Shown here: piece after piece, positions 1-7,888 of the stretch | How positions within the stretch are numbered: the first letter of the stretch is position 1 | Layout of the letters: each line of letters opens with the position of its first letter | From: Amycolatopsis acidicola | Lineage (GTDB): Bacteria; Actinomycetota; Actinomycetes; Mycobacteriales; Pseudonocardiaceae | Reading direction: 5' to 3' | DNA: 64,000 nt | NCBI RefSeq assembly: GCF_007713735.2 | Contig: NZ_VMNW02000036.1 | Coordinates: forward strand, 1-64,000 | Translations under genes and position numbers: made by a program | Notes under the pieces: generated by a model | Databases searched by the model: none | What the model was told of the DNA's origin: nothing | The model's input: only the letters and a program-made list of their open reading frames with translations

Positions 1-25
1 CCCCCGGACCCCCGCCGGGGTCACC

Positions 26-42
26 GTGAGCGAGTCGCTCAC
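26..42. repeat. Short perfect palindrome near the window edge
   Basis: GTGAGCGA and TCGCTCAC are perfect reverse complements around a single central G. The loop is too small for an RNA hairpin, so a protein-binding palindrome is more likely than a terminator. No gene start is visible beside it. A short plus-strand open frame running in from the left edge stops at 27-29 and could be the end of an outside gene, but there is too little of it to tell. Confidence 0.35.
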
Positions 43-73
43 CGCGGGGGCGAGGCTGACTTCGCAAGACGAA

Positions 74-101
74 GGCGGGTGCTCGACCGGGAGCACCCGC
101 C
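74..101. terminator. Strong hairpin at the 3' end of the helicase gene
   Basis: An 11-bp perfect GC-rich stem (GGCGGGTGCTC at 74-84, its complement at 91-101) encloses a 6-base loop (GACCGG). It lies just past the helicase stop, as an actinobacterial I-shaped terminator would. There is no long U-tract in either direction. It could serve both the minus-strand helicase and any gene entering from the left. Confidence 0.65.
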
Positions 102-113
102 CTTCGCGTTCGC

Positions 114-1874
114 TTACCAGGAGCGGAGGGTGACGATCCGTTCTTCCAGCTGCTCGACCGTCGCCATGGCGGTGGGCGGGCCGCCGCAGGCACGCCGCAG
201 CTCGTTGTGAATCGCCCCGTGGGGCTTGTTCGTGCGGTGGTGGTACATCCCGACCAACGTGTTCAGTTCCTTCCGCAGCGACGCGATGCGCTCCTGCGTG
301 GACTTCGGCCGGACAGGCGCGGCGGGCGCCTCCTTCTCCGGCTTGCGGCGGCCCGCGTCGGCCAGCTGCTCCTCCTGCCGCTTCCGCAGCAGCGCCCGCA
401 CCTGGTCCGGCTCCAGCAGCCCGGGCAGGCCGAGGTACTCCTGCTCCTCCTCGCTGCCGGAGAACACCGCCGTGCCGAAGGAGTTCCCGTCGTAGATGAC
501 CTGGTCGAGCTCGGCCGAGGCACCCAGTGACGTGAACGCCTTCTCCTCCTCGCCCGGCTCGTCCTCGGTGCGGTTGGCCTGGGCGAGCAGCTCGTCGTCC
601 CAGCCTTCCTTCTCCCGGTGCGGTTTGCCGAGCACGTGGTCGCGCTGGGCCTCCAGCTCGCTGGCCAGTTCGAGGAGCACCGGCACGCTGGGCAGGAACA
701 CGCTCGCCGTCTCGCCCTTGCGCCGCGCCCGCACGAACCGCCCGATGGCCTGGGCGAAGTACAGCGGCGTGGACGCGCTCGTCGCGTAGACACCGACCGC
801 GAGACGCGGCACGTCGACGCCCTCGGACACCATCCGGACGGCGATCAGCCACCTGTCCTCGCTCTCGGAGAACTCGCCGATCCGCTTGGTGGCCTTGGGA
901 TCGTCGGACAGCACGACCACCGGTTCGACGCCGGTGATCCGCTGCAGCAGCTTGGCGTACGCGCGCGCCGTCTCCTGGTCGGTGGCGATCACGAGACCGC
1001 CCGCGTCCGGGATTCCGCCGCTGCGCAACTGCTGCAGCCGCGTGTCCGCGGCCTGCAGCACCGCGGGCATCCACTCGCCGCCCGGATCCAGCGCCGTGCG
1101 CCAGGCGCGCGCCGTCTGCTCCGCGGTGAGGGGCTCGCCGAGACGCGCCGTGAACTCCTCGCCCGCGTTGGTGCGCCACGACGCCTCGCCCGAGTACGCG
1201 AGGAAGACCACGGGCCGGACGACACCGTCGGCGAGGGCGTCGGCGTAGCCGTACGAGTGGTCCGCCTTGCTGCGCATGGCGCCGTCGCCGTCGGGCTCGT
1301 ACGAAACGAACGGGATCGGGGAATCGTCGCTGCGGAACGGGGTCCCGGTCAGCGACAGCCGCCGCACCGCGGGCGTGAACGCCTCGCGGATCGCGTCACC
1401 CCAGGACTTCGCGTCCCCGCCGTGGTGGATCTCGTCCAGGATCACCAGGGTCTTGCGGTTCTCCGTGCGGACGCGGTGCAGCGTGGGGTGCGCGGCCACC
1501 TGCGCGTACGTGAGCGCCACGCCCCGGTAGTCGGCGGAGGTGGCGCCCTGGCCGTTGCGGTAGTTGGAGTCGATCGCGATGCCGGCGGCCGCGGCCGAGA
1601 TCGCCCACTGGTGCTTGAGGTGCTCGGTCGGCGTGACGATGGTGATCGACTCGACCGTGCGGTCGGACAGCAGTTCGGCCGCGATGCGCAGGCCGAACAC
1701 CGTCTTCCCGGCGCCCGGCGTCGCGACCGCGAGGAAGTCCCGCGGTTTGGTGGTCAGGTACTTCGTCAGCGCCCGCCGCTGCCACGCGCGCAGCGGCCGC
1801 GCGGTGGAGTCGTTCTGCGGTTCGGGCGCGGCGAACCCGGATTCCCCCCGATTACGCTGTGCCGTGTCCGACAA
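114..1874 (-). CDS. DEAD/DEAH box helicase (superfamily 2)
   Basis: A DNA/RNA helicase-type ATPase of unknown substrate. Counting from the chosen start, the Walker A motif GAGKT is at about residues 54-58, the Walker B/DEIH box at about 147-150 and motif III (SLTGTPFR) at about 178-185. The second RecA-like lobe carries a QAIGRFVRARR motif VI. The C-terminal ~130 residues are charged and may be a family-specific tail. A TTG at 1874 has an AGGAGGGGG sequence just upstream. A GTG at 1910 in the same frame is also possible and adds 12 residues. The gene is divergent from the BrkB-like gene. It resembles the helicases of this size that are widespread in actinomycetes, and its physiological role is not evident from the neighbours. 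Confidence 0.88.
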   Translation of the reverse strand: MSDTAQRNRGESGFAAPEPQNDSTARPLRAWQRRALTKYLTTKPRDFLAVATPGAGKTVFGLRIAAELLSDRTVESITIVTPTEHLKHQWAISAAAAGIAIDSNYRNGQGATSADYRGVALTYAQVAAHPTLHRVRTENRKTLVILDEIHHGGDAKSWGDAIREAFTPAVRRLSLTGTPFRSDDSPIPFVSYEPDGDGAMRSKADHSYGYADALADGVVRPVVFLAYSGEASWRTNAGEEFTARLGEPLTAEQTARAWRTALDPGGEWMPAVLQAADTRLQQLRSGGIPDAGGLVIATDQETARAYAKLLQRITGVEPVVVLSDDPKATKRIGEFSESEDRWLIAVRMVSEGVDVPRLAVGVYATSASTPLYFAQAIGRFVRARRKGETASVFLPSVPVLLELASELEAQRDHVLGKPHREKEGWDDELLAQANRTEDEPGEEEKAFTSLGASAELDQVIYDGNSFGTAVFSGSEEEQEYLGLPGLLEPDQVRALLRKRQEEQLADAGRRKPEKEAPAAPVRPKSTQERIASLRKELNTLVGMYHHRTNKPHGAIHNELRRACGGPPTAMATVEQLEERIVTLRSW

Positions 1875-2065
1875 GGATCTTCCCCCTCCTCTCGCCGACA
1901 GGAACGCCACATGCGAAAACCCCCACGGAGCCGTCCGGCGGCGACGCCGGGCGTGGGTGAGGGCGCTCGTAGGAGACTACCGGCCCGGTACGACAACGGC
2001 TGCGAACGGCACGGCCGAGTGCAAAACACCACAGGCGCGACGAGCCAAAACGCACTCGATGGACC

Positions 2066-3145
2066 ATGCTGGACACCGAGATGAGCGAGCAGACCGAACC
2101 CCGGCCACCACGCAAGGGCGTGCGGCACCTGATCGGCCGTACGCTCGGCAAAGCCTGGGGCGGCAACATCTTCTCCGAGTCCGCGGAGGCCGCGTTCTGG
2201 CAGACACTGTCCCTGCCGCCGCTGTTGCTGGGACTGCTGGGCAGCCTCGGGTTCATGGGCGACTGGTTCGGCCAGGGCTTCGTCACCACGGTGCACGACA
2301 AGATCATCACGTTCTGCGAGCGCGTCTTCACCAGCAACGTGGTGGACCAGATCATCGAGCCGACGGTGGACGACATCCTCACCATCGGCAAGGGCGAGAT
2401 CGTCTCCGTCGGCTTCCTGATCTCGCTGTGGGCCGGCTCGTCGGCGATGTCCTCGTTCGTCGACGCGATCACCGTGGCGCACGACCAGTACGGCGTGCGC
2501 AACGAGGTGTGGCAGCGGATCTTCGCGCTACTGCTGTACCTGTGCGGGCTGGTCCTGCTGGTGATCGGGCTGCCGCTGATCGCGCTGGGCCCGGACATCC
2601 TGGTCGACTTCTTCCCCGACTCGTGGCGGCCGACGCTGTCGACCTGGGTCGGGATCGGGTACTACCCGGTGCTCGCGGTGGGCCTGATCATCGCGCTCGC
2701 GACGCTGTACAAACTCTCGCTGCCGCGCCGCCTGCCGTGGCACCGCGGGCTGCCCGGCGCGGCGCTGGCCATGGTGATCTTCCTGCTGGCCAGCATCGGG
2801 CTGCGGATCTACCTGACCTGGATCACGCGCACGGGCTACACCTACGGCGCGCTCGCCACGCCCATCGCGTGGCTGCTCTTCACATACTTCATCGGCATGG
2901 CCGTGGTCGGCGGCGCGTACTTCAACAGCGCCATCCAGGAGCTCTGGCCTGCGAAGATGACCAGGCGGCAGCGCCGCAAGTGGCGCCGCCTGGAGCTGGA
3001 GAAGGCGAAGGAGCGGCTGAGCAAGCCGCGCGGCAAGAAGCAGGACGAGGGCGCGCCCGCGCCGCGCACTGAGGAACCCGGCGAGGCCGGTGAAGACCTC
3101 GCCGAGGTGGATCACTCCTCGGGGCCGGGGCGCAGTCCTTCGTAG
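2066..3145 (+). CDS. YihY/BrkB-family inner membrane protein
   Basis: A polytopic membrane protein of the YihY/virulence-factor BrkB (YhjD) family, about 359 aa. Hydrophobic segments occur around residues 45-65, 110-130, 155-175, 200-220, 240-265 and 275-300, and the family-like stretch AWLLFTYFIGMAVVGGAYFN is in the last one. The C-terminal ~65 residues are cytoplasmic, first basic (RRQRRKWRR) and then acidic. The family function is unsettled; members have been proposed as transporters or envelope proteins. A second ATG at 2081 is equally credible as start. The 3' end overlaps the DUF3039 gene tail-to-tail by 34 bp. Confidence 0.85.
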   Translation: MLDTEMSEQTEPRPPRKGVRHLIGRTLGKAWGGNIFSESAEAAFWQTLSLPPLLLGLLGSLGFMGDWFGQGFVTTVHDKIITFCERVFTSNVVDQIIEPTVDDILTIGKGEIVSVGFLISLWAGSSAMSSFVDAITVAHDQYGVRNEVWQRIFALLLYLCGLVLLVIGLPLIALGPDILVDFFPDSWRPTLSTWVGIGYYPVLAVGLIIALATLYKLSLPRRLPWHRGLPGAALAMVIFLLASIGLRIYLTWITRTGYTYGALATPIAWLLFTYFIGMAVVGGAYFNSAIQELWPAKMTRRQRRKWRRLELEKAKERLSKPRGKKQDEGAPAPRTEEPGEAGEDLAEVDHSSGPGRSPS

Positions 3146-3360
3146 ATCTCCTTGCAGGCGGGGCAAACCGGGGAGCCGGGCTTCGCCGACTTCGTCACCG
3201 GGAAGACCTCGCCGCAGAGCGCCACCACGTGCGTGCCCATGACCGCGCTTTCGGCGATCTTGTTCTTGCGCACGTAGTGGAACATCTTCGGCGCGTCGTC
3301 GTCGGTGCTGTCCGTGGATTCCGGCCTGGTTTCGGTGTCCGGCAGCGTCATGGTGCTCAT
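3112..3360 (-). CDS. DUF3039 domain protein
   Basis: A small (82 aa) actinobacterial DUF3039 protein. The N-terminal ~25 residues are acidic and probably disordered. The conserved part has FHYV, a VALCGEVFPV segment and a C-terminal CPAC pair. Together with the earlier Cys this looks like a small zinc-ribbon arrangement (C49, C66, C69). No function is known for the family. The ATG at 3358-3360 is the only sensible start. Its end overlaps the BrkB-like gene and its start faces the tautomerase gene across a 99-bp gap. Confidence 0.85.
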   Translation of the reverse strand: MSTMTLPDTETRPESTDSTDDDAPKMFHYVRKNKIAESAVMGTHVVALCGEVFPVTKSAKPGSPVCPACKEIYEGLRPGPEE

Positions 3361-3410
3361 GTCTCCATGATGCCGCAGTCCGCCGGTCCCGCGAAGGACA
3401 CCTTGTTCTC

Positions 3411-3430
3411 TGTACCTACTGGTATGTACA
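3411..3430. promoter_or_regulatory. Imperfect palindrome before the tautomerase gene (possible operator)
   Basis: The 20 bp read TGTACCTACTGGTATGTACA, with a TGTACnTACnnGTAnGTACA dyad (8 of 10 positions symmetric). It lies 30 bp before the tautomerase start and 50 bp before the divergent DUF3039 start. Size and symmetry suit a TetR-type repressor, but no regulator gene sits beside it. The assignment rests on symmetry only. Confidence 0.4.
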
Positions 3431-3432
3431 GT

Positions 3433-3474
3433 CTCGTCATGCCTCTCGTACGGCTCGTCATGCCTCTCGTACGG
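3433..3474 (+). repeat. Perfect 21-bp tandem duplication over the tautomerase start
   Basis: Bases 3433-3453 are repeated exactly at 3454-3474. Each copy holds an ATG followed by CCT, so the gene has two in-frame starts, each encoding Met-Pro-Leu-Val-Arg. The unit is seven codons long and keeps the frame. This looks like a recent slippage duplication. Confidence 0.9.
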
Positions 3475-3843
3475 ATCGACGCCCCACCCACCCACGAGGA
3501 CGCGACGCTGGCCGCGCTCGGCGACGCGGTGCACCAGGCGATGACCGAGACCATCGACGTACCCAAGGACGACTTCTTCCAGGTCATCCACCGGCACGAG
3601 GCGGGCCAGGTGCGCTACGACCCCGGCTACCTCGGCATCAGCCGCGACGACGGGATCGTGTTCATCAGCCTCACCATGCGCGTCGGCCGGCGGAACGCGC
3701 AGAAGAAGGCGCTGTACGCGCGGATCGCCGAACTGGCCAGGGAACGCGCCGGGATCGAGCCGCGCAACGTGTTCGTCAGCATCACCGAAACCCGCGAAGC
3801 GGACTGGTCGTTCGGGGAGGGGGTGGCGCAGTATCTGGAGTGA
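3460..3843 (+). CDS. Tautomerase family protein (Tautomerase_2)
   Basis: A small enzyme of the tautomerase superfamily, related to malonate-semialdehyde decarboxylase-like proteins (127 aa). Members use the amino-terminal proline exposed after Met removal. The protein begins MPLVRIDAP, with Pro at position 2, and ends with the family-like IEPRNVFVSITE and ADWSFGEG segments. The start at 3460 is chosen because it gives the normal length. An identical upstream ATG-CCT at 3439 would give a 7-residue N-terminal extension that also starts Met-Pro. No RBS separates the two choices clearly. The substrate is unknown, and the next gene, a flavin-fold protein, follows after 14 bp. Confidence 0.85.
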   Translation: MPLVRIDAPPTHEDATLAALGDAVHQAMTETIDVPKDDFFQVIHRHEAGQVRYDPGYLGISRDDGIVFISLTMRVGRRNAQKKALYARIAELARERAGIEPRNVFVSITETREADWSFGEGVAQYLE

Positions 3844-3857
3844 GGGGGTGAACCCGG

Positions 3858-4355
3858 ATGCTGGAGCCACGCGCGACACGCCCGTACATGCCCGGCTACG
3901 GCACACTGCCCGCGGACGAGGGCACGGGACTGCTGCCGTGGTCGTGGGCACTCGACCGGCTGCGGAGTTCGCACGACTTCTGGCTTTCCACAGTCTGGCC
4001 GGACGGCCGCCCGCACCTCATGCCGGTGTGGGCGGTCTGGCACGACGAAGCGCTCTGGTTCTCCTCGGGGCTGCACGCCCGCAAGATCCACAACCTGCGG
4101 GCGAACCCGGTGGTCTCGCTCGCGACCGACGACCCGCTCAACCCGGTGATCGTGGAGGGCGCCGCGAAGGTCGTCTCCGACACGGTGTCCCTGCAGGCTT
4201 TCCTCCGTGCGGTCAACGAGAAATACGGCACGGGCTACGACGCGGATCTCACCGACCCGGCCCGCCACGCGACCGTGCGGGTGCGGCCGAGATGGGCCTT
4301 CGGGCTCGACGAGGCCGACTTCGCCGGCTCGCCCACCCGCTGGGAGTTTCGCTGA
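3858..4355 (+). CDS. Pyridoxamine 5'-phosphate oxidase-fold protein
   Basis: 165 aa with the split-barrel flavin-binding fold of the PNPOx-like/F420-dependent (FDOR-B type) family. WLSTVWPDGRPHLMPVWAVW at residues 42-61 is the first strand pair. It is followed by the 'ARKIHNLRANPVVSLAT' segment typical of cofactor-phosphate binding in this family. The usual role is reduction of small molecules with F420 or FMN, but the substrate cannot be inferred. A GGGGG-rich stretch about 10 bp upstream of the ATG is the likely RBS. It probably forms a short operon with the tautomerase. Confidence 0.82.
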   Translation: MLEPRATRPYMPGYGTLPADEGTGLLPWSWALDRLRSSHDFWLSTVWPDGRPHLMPVWAVWHDEALWFSSGLHARKIHNLRANPVVSLATDDPLNPVIVEGAAKVVSDTVSLQAFLRAVNEKYGTGYDADLTDPARHATVRVRPRWAFGLDEADFAGSPTRWEFR

Positions 4356-4379
4356 CCGGGTCGGCGAAAATGGACCTTC

Positions 4380-5282
4380 GTGACCCAGATTTCCCGTTCC
4401 GGCGAAGTCGCCGATGCCGTCAACAGCGGCAGGCCCGTCGTCGCGCTCGAATCCACCATCCTGTCCCACGGGCTGCCGCCCGGCCGCAACCTCGATGTCG
4501 CGCGCAGGCTCGAAGAGACGGTGCGCGCCGCGGGCGCGGTGCCGGCCACCATCGCGGTCCTGGACGGCACGCCGGTCGTCGGGTTGTCGGCGACGCAACT
4601 GGAGCGCGTGTGCGCCGCCGACGCGGGGCTGGACAAGCTTTCGCTGCGTGACCTCGGCCCGGCGATCGGCCTCGGCCGCTCGGGCGCGACGACGGTGGCC
4701 AGCACGTCGGCGCTGGCACACAAGGCGGGGATCGGCGTGTTCGCCACCGGCGGGCTCGGCGGGGTGCACGTGGGCGCGGCCGAGTCCTGGGACGTGTCGG
4801 CGGATCTCGGTGTGCTGGGCCGGATCCCGACGCTCGTGGTGTGCTCCGGGGTCAAGTCGGTGCTCGACATCGCCGCGACCCTCGAGGTGCTGGAGACGGC
4901 GTCGGTGCCGGTGCTGGGCTACCGGACCGACCAGTTCCCGGCGTTCTACCTGCGCTCGCGCGGGTTCGAGGTGCCGTGGCGGGTGGAGGACCCGGCGCAG
5001 GCCGCGGCCGTCGTCGCCGCGCACCGGGAGTACGCGTCTTCCGGTGTCCTGCTGGCGAATCCCATTCCGCTGGAGTCCGAAATGGACAGAGAGCTGCACG
5101 ACCGGATCCTGCGGGAGGGGCTGGAGCTCGTGCGCGCCAAGGAGGTGCACGGCAAGGATGTGACTCCGGTGCTGCTGGAGCACTTCCACGAAGCCAGCGA
5201 AGGTGTGAGCCTGGACGCGAACGAGGCGCTGGTGCTGTCCAACGCGAAGCTGGCCGCCGAGATCGCGGTGGAGCTCGCGTGA
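4380..5282 (+). CDS. psuG: Pseudouridine-5'-phosphate glycosidase
   Basis: Cleaves pseudouridine 5'-phosphate to ribose 5-phosphate and uracil during breakdown of modified RNA (300 aa, normal length). The sequence has the ALESTILSHG signature at residues 22-31, the glycine-rich GGLGGVH at 124-130 and CSGVKSVLD at 155-163. Lys159 fits the active-site lysine known for the family. The GTG start at 4380 overlaps no other gene. The end overlaps the following kinase start by four bases (GTGA), so the two are translationally coupled. The kinase would provide the phosphorylated substrate. Confidence 0.93.
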   Translation: MTQISRSGEVADAVNSGRPVVALESTILSHGLPPGRNLDVARRLEETVRAAGAVPATIAVLDGTPVVGLSATQLERVCAADAGLDKLSLRDLGPAIGLGRSGATTVASTSALAHKAGIGVFATGGLGGVHVGAAESWDVSADLGVLGRIPTLVVCSGVKSVLDIAATLEVLETASVPVLGYRTDQFPAFYLRSRGFEVPWRVEDPAQAAAVVAAHREYASSGVLLANPIPLESEMDRELHDRILREGLELVRAKEVHGKDVTPVLLEHFHEASEGVSLDANEALVLSNAKLAAEIAVELA

Positions 5283-6136
5283 AGGTGGTCGTGGTCGGCG
5301 ACGCCGGCCTGGATGTGGTGGCACGCCACGAAAACGCGATCGTGCAAGGCGGGGACTCGCGCGCGAGCGTGCGGCTGGCCGGCGGCGGCGCGGGCGCGAA
5401 CACCGCGCTGTGGCTGGCTTCCACCGGTGTGGAGACGACGCTGATCGCCCGTGTCGGCGATGACGCTGGCGGGCGGCTGATCCGGTCGGAGCTGGAGTCG
5501 GCGGGCGTGCGGTGCGCGTTCACCGTCGACGAGGATGCGGCGACGTGCTGTGTGGTGGTGTTGGTGGACAAGGACGGGCAGCGCAGCATGCTGCCCGACC
5601 GCGGCGCCAACGCCCGCTTCGCGCCTTCGGACGTTCTCGCGTCGGCGTTGGACGGCGCGGCGCATCTGCATTTGTCCGGCTACGTGCTGTTGGACCCGTC
5701 GTCGCGGCCCGGCGGTCTGGCCGCGTTGGCGGCCGCGCGGGAGGCGGGGTTGACCACCTCGGTCGACCCGCAGGCGGCGGCGCTGCTCACGGACCCGGCG
5801 GGCTTCCTCGACGACGTGCGCGGGGCGGACCTGCTCCTGCCGAACGCGGACGAACTGCGTGCGCTGGCCGGCTCTGACGGCCCGGAGGCTCTGCTCGACT
5901 TCGTGGGCGCCGTGGCGGTGACGGCGGGCATGGAGGGCGCGCGCTGGGTGGACGGGGACGGCACCGTGAGCGTGCCCGCGGAACCGGCGGACTGCGTGGA
6001 CTCCACCGGCGCCGGGGATGCCTTCGACGCGGGCGTCCTCTCGGCCCGCCTCGCCGGACAGTCCACTGTGGACGCCCTCCGCGCAGGCGTCCGTCTTGGC
6101 GCGAAGGCCGTCGGACAGGTCGGGGCGCAGCCTTAG
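5279..6136 (+). CDS. PfkB-family kinase, probable pseudouridine kinase
   Basis: A ribokinase/PfkB-type sugar kinase of 285 aa. The N-terminal VVVVGDAGLDVV and the GGGAGANTA motif form the substrate side. The C-terminal DSTGAGDAFDAG motif (GAGD at about 244-247) contains the catalytic Asp and the anion hole. The coupling to psuG by a GTGA overlap makes pseudouridine the most likely substrate (PsuK role). The sequence alone would also allow another nucleoside or sugar. The downstream 250 bp contain no gene. Confidence 0.86.
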   Translation: MKVVVVGDAGLDVVARHENAIVQGGDSRASVRLAGGGAGANTALWLASTGVETTLIARVGDDAGGRLIRSELESAGVRCAFTVDEDAATCCVVVLVDKDGQRSMLPDRGANARFAPSDVLASALDGAAHLHLSGYVLLDPSSRPGGLAALAAAREAGLTTSVDPQAAALLTDPAGFLDDVRGADLLLPNADELRALAGSDGPEALLDFVGAVAVTAGMEGARWVDGDGTVSVPAEPADCVDSTGAGDAFDAGVLSARLAGQSTVDALRAGVRLGAKAVGQVGAQP

Positions 6137-6149
6137 CCCGGTGGTTCGG

Positions 6150-6385
6150 TCGTGTTGGCCGCCCCGGTGCGCGAGTTGGCCGCCCCGGTACGCGAGTTGG
6201 CCACTCCCGCGGGCACATTTGCCGCCCCTTGCAGAGATTGGCCGCCCGTACACGAGTTGGCCGCCGCCGGTGGCCAACTCGCCGACCCCACCGGCCAACA
6301 CGCCCGCGCGAGCAGCAAACACACCGACGCCAGCGGCCAAGACGCCCGCGGGAGGGGCGAACACGCCGCGGGCATTGGCAAACGC
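6150..6385. repeat. Inverted repeat array in a convergent gap
   Basis: About six imperfect copies of a ~20-bp unit with core GAGTTGGCCGCC run in the plus direction (about 6168-6262). From about 6268 the array switches and at least six reverse-oriented copies with core GGCCAACACGCC follow. The two arms can fold on each other into a large hairpin around 6265. It lies between the stop codons of the PfkB kinase and the DUF3099 gene, so a transcription-ending or mRNA-protecting role is plausible. Stop-free frames across it are repeat artefacts. Confidence 0.75.
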
Positions 6386-6392
6386 CTCGGCG

Positions 6393-6740
6393 TCAGCCGT
6401 CGATTACGCGGTGTTCGCGGTGTTCCAGTTGCCGCACTTCGCGTTCGTAGCGGCTGACCTTCTCGGTCTTGCGCGGCGGGCTGTCGTTGGCGATCAGCAC
6501 GGCGACCCACGGCAGCGGGATGGACAGCACGACGAACAGCAGCGCCAGCCACCACGTGTGGTAGAAGACCCCGGCCAGGATCAGGCACGGAAAACGCAGC
6601 CCCATCATCAGCATGTACTTGCGCTTCCGCGCGGCGTGCTCTTCTTCGTAGGAGGGGGCGGCCTCGGTGATGAGCACCGGGTCGGCCTCTTCCCCGGCAT
6701 CGCGGGGAGTCCTGCGCACTACGACCACCTCCGTCCCCAT
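6393..6740 (-). CDS. DUF3099 membrane protein
   Basis: 115 aa, recognised from the DUF3099 core: the ITEAAPSYEEE stretch (about 24-34), a basic ARKRKYM turn, and two hydrophobic segments at about residues 44-60 and 63-84 separated by the HTWW turn, with LPWVAVLIAND at the second. Both ends are probably cytoplasmic. Function is unknown. The ATG at 6740 is preferred to the far upstream ATG at 6854, because homologues begin shortly before ITEAAPSY and the extra stretch overlaps the M20 gene. Confidence 0.83.
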   Translation of the reverse strand: MGTEVVVVRRTPRDAGEEADPVLITEAAPSYEEEHAARKRKYMLMMGLRFPCLILAGVFYHTWWLALLFVVLSIPLPWVAVLIANDSPPRKTEKVSRYEREVRQLEHREHRVIDG

Positions 6741-6778
6741 CGTCCCACCCGGATCTCCCCGGCGACACCCGGGGAGGG

Positions 6779-7882
6779 TCACAACCCGCACCAATCCCGG
6801 CAGATCAAGGTGAAAATCTCGGCGGATTCGGCCAGCCGGCCCAGCGCGCACCATTCGTCGGTGACGTGGGCCTGCGCCGGTTCACCCGGCCCGCAGATCA
6901 CCGTCGGCACCGAACCGAGCGCGGGAGTCAGCACGGACGCGTCGGTGAAAAAGGTCGCGGCGCGCGGTTCGCCCGATTCGCCCGTGACGGAGCGGACGGT
7001 CTCGGCCACCGAGGCGGCCCATTCGTCACCGGGGTCGGTCCACACGGACGGCAGATCCACCAATGTCCGCAGGTCGAGGCCTGCGACGCGCGCCAGCGCT
7101 TCGGCGAGTTCGGCGTGGTTCTGACCGGCGATCGTGCGCACATCGACCGTCGCGACCGCGCGGTCGGGCACCGAGTTCGTGTTCAGCCCGCCCGAGATCG
7201 TGCCCACGTTCAGTGTCGGCGCGCCGAGGATCGGGTGCGGTCCGGCGTCGAACCGGTAGCCCTCCAACGCCGTGACCGCGCGGGCGAGCCGGTAGATCGC
7301 GTTCTCCCCCAGCTCGGGCGTCGAGCCGTGCGCGGTGACGCCGGTGGCCAGCAGCTCCAGCCACAACGCGCCCTTGTGCCCGTGCACCACGGAGTTCGCG
7401 GTCGGCTCGGCGATCACCAACGGGCCGCTCGGCCCGTCCAGCACCGAATCGGCGACGTACCGGGCGCCGTGCGAGCCCGTCTCCTCCGCGGCCGTGAGCA
7501 CCAGCCGGACCCCGGCGCGCTTCGGTGTCTTGCCCGCGAGCGCGGTGGCCGCCGTGACGATCGCCGCGACGCCGCCCTTCATGTCACTCGTGCCGCGGCC
7601 GTAGAGCCTGTCGCCGTCGAGCTCACCGAAGGGCGAGTGCTGCCATTCCGCCGCACCGAGCGGCACCGTGTCGACGTGCCCCGACAGGCACAGCGGCGGC
7701 ACGTCGAGCTCCGTGTGCCAGTCGGCGACCAGGGTGCCGCGGCCCGCCTCGTGTTCGGCGATCGCGACGACGAACCCGGCCTCCTCCAGCAGCGGCACGA
7801 GCAGTTTCAGCGCGGCCGTCTCGTCCTTGTCCACCGTGTCCAGCCCGACCAGTTTCCTGGTCAGCGCGACCACATCCACCAT
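6779..7882 (-). CDS. M20 metallopeptidase, DapE/ArgE-like
   Basis: A zinc-dependent deacylase of the M20 family (367 aa), closest in type to actinobacterial succinyl-diaminopimelate desuccinylase. Metal and catalytic motifs are in place: SGHVDTVP with His69 and Asp71, GRGTSDMKGG with bridging Asp100, and AEETGS with Glu133/Glu134. HGHKGALW begins the lid/dimerisation domain. If it is DapE it hydrolyses N-succinyl-LL-diaminopimelate in lysine and cell-wall synthesis, but ArgE-like or other acyl-amino-acid substrates are not excluded. It follows the other M20 gene by 6 bp on the same strand, so the two are probably co-transcribed. Confidence 0.85.
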   Translation of the reverse strand: MVDVVALTRKLVGLDTVDKDETAALKLLVPLLEEAGFVVAIAEHEAGRGTLVADWHTELDVPPLCLSGHVDTVPLGAAEWQHSPFGELDGDRLYGRGTSDMKGGVAAIVTAATALAGKTPKRAGVRLVLTAAEETGSHGARYVADSVLDGPSGPLVIAEPTANSVVHGHKGALWLELLATGVTAHGSTPELGENAIYRLARAVTALEGYRFDAGPHPILGAPTLNVGTISGGLNTNSVPDRAVATVDVRTIAGQNHAELAEALARVAGLDLRTLVDLPSVWTDPGDEWAASVAETVRSVTGESGEPRAATFFTDASVLTPALGSVPTVICGPGEPAQAHVTDEWCALGRLAESAEIFTLICRDWCGL

Positions 7883-7888
7883 GCCCGA

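Noticed and set aside
618..2084. Long plus-strand open frame opposite the helicase
   Set aside because: An antisense shadow caused by high third-position GC; the protein is Arg/Gly-rich without motifs, and the helicase frame has full motifs.
6150..6385. CRISPR-like array
   Set aside because: Units are imperfect, adjacent without unique spacers, and switch orientation; no cas genes.
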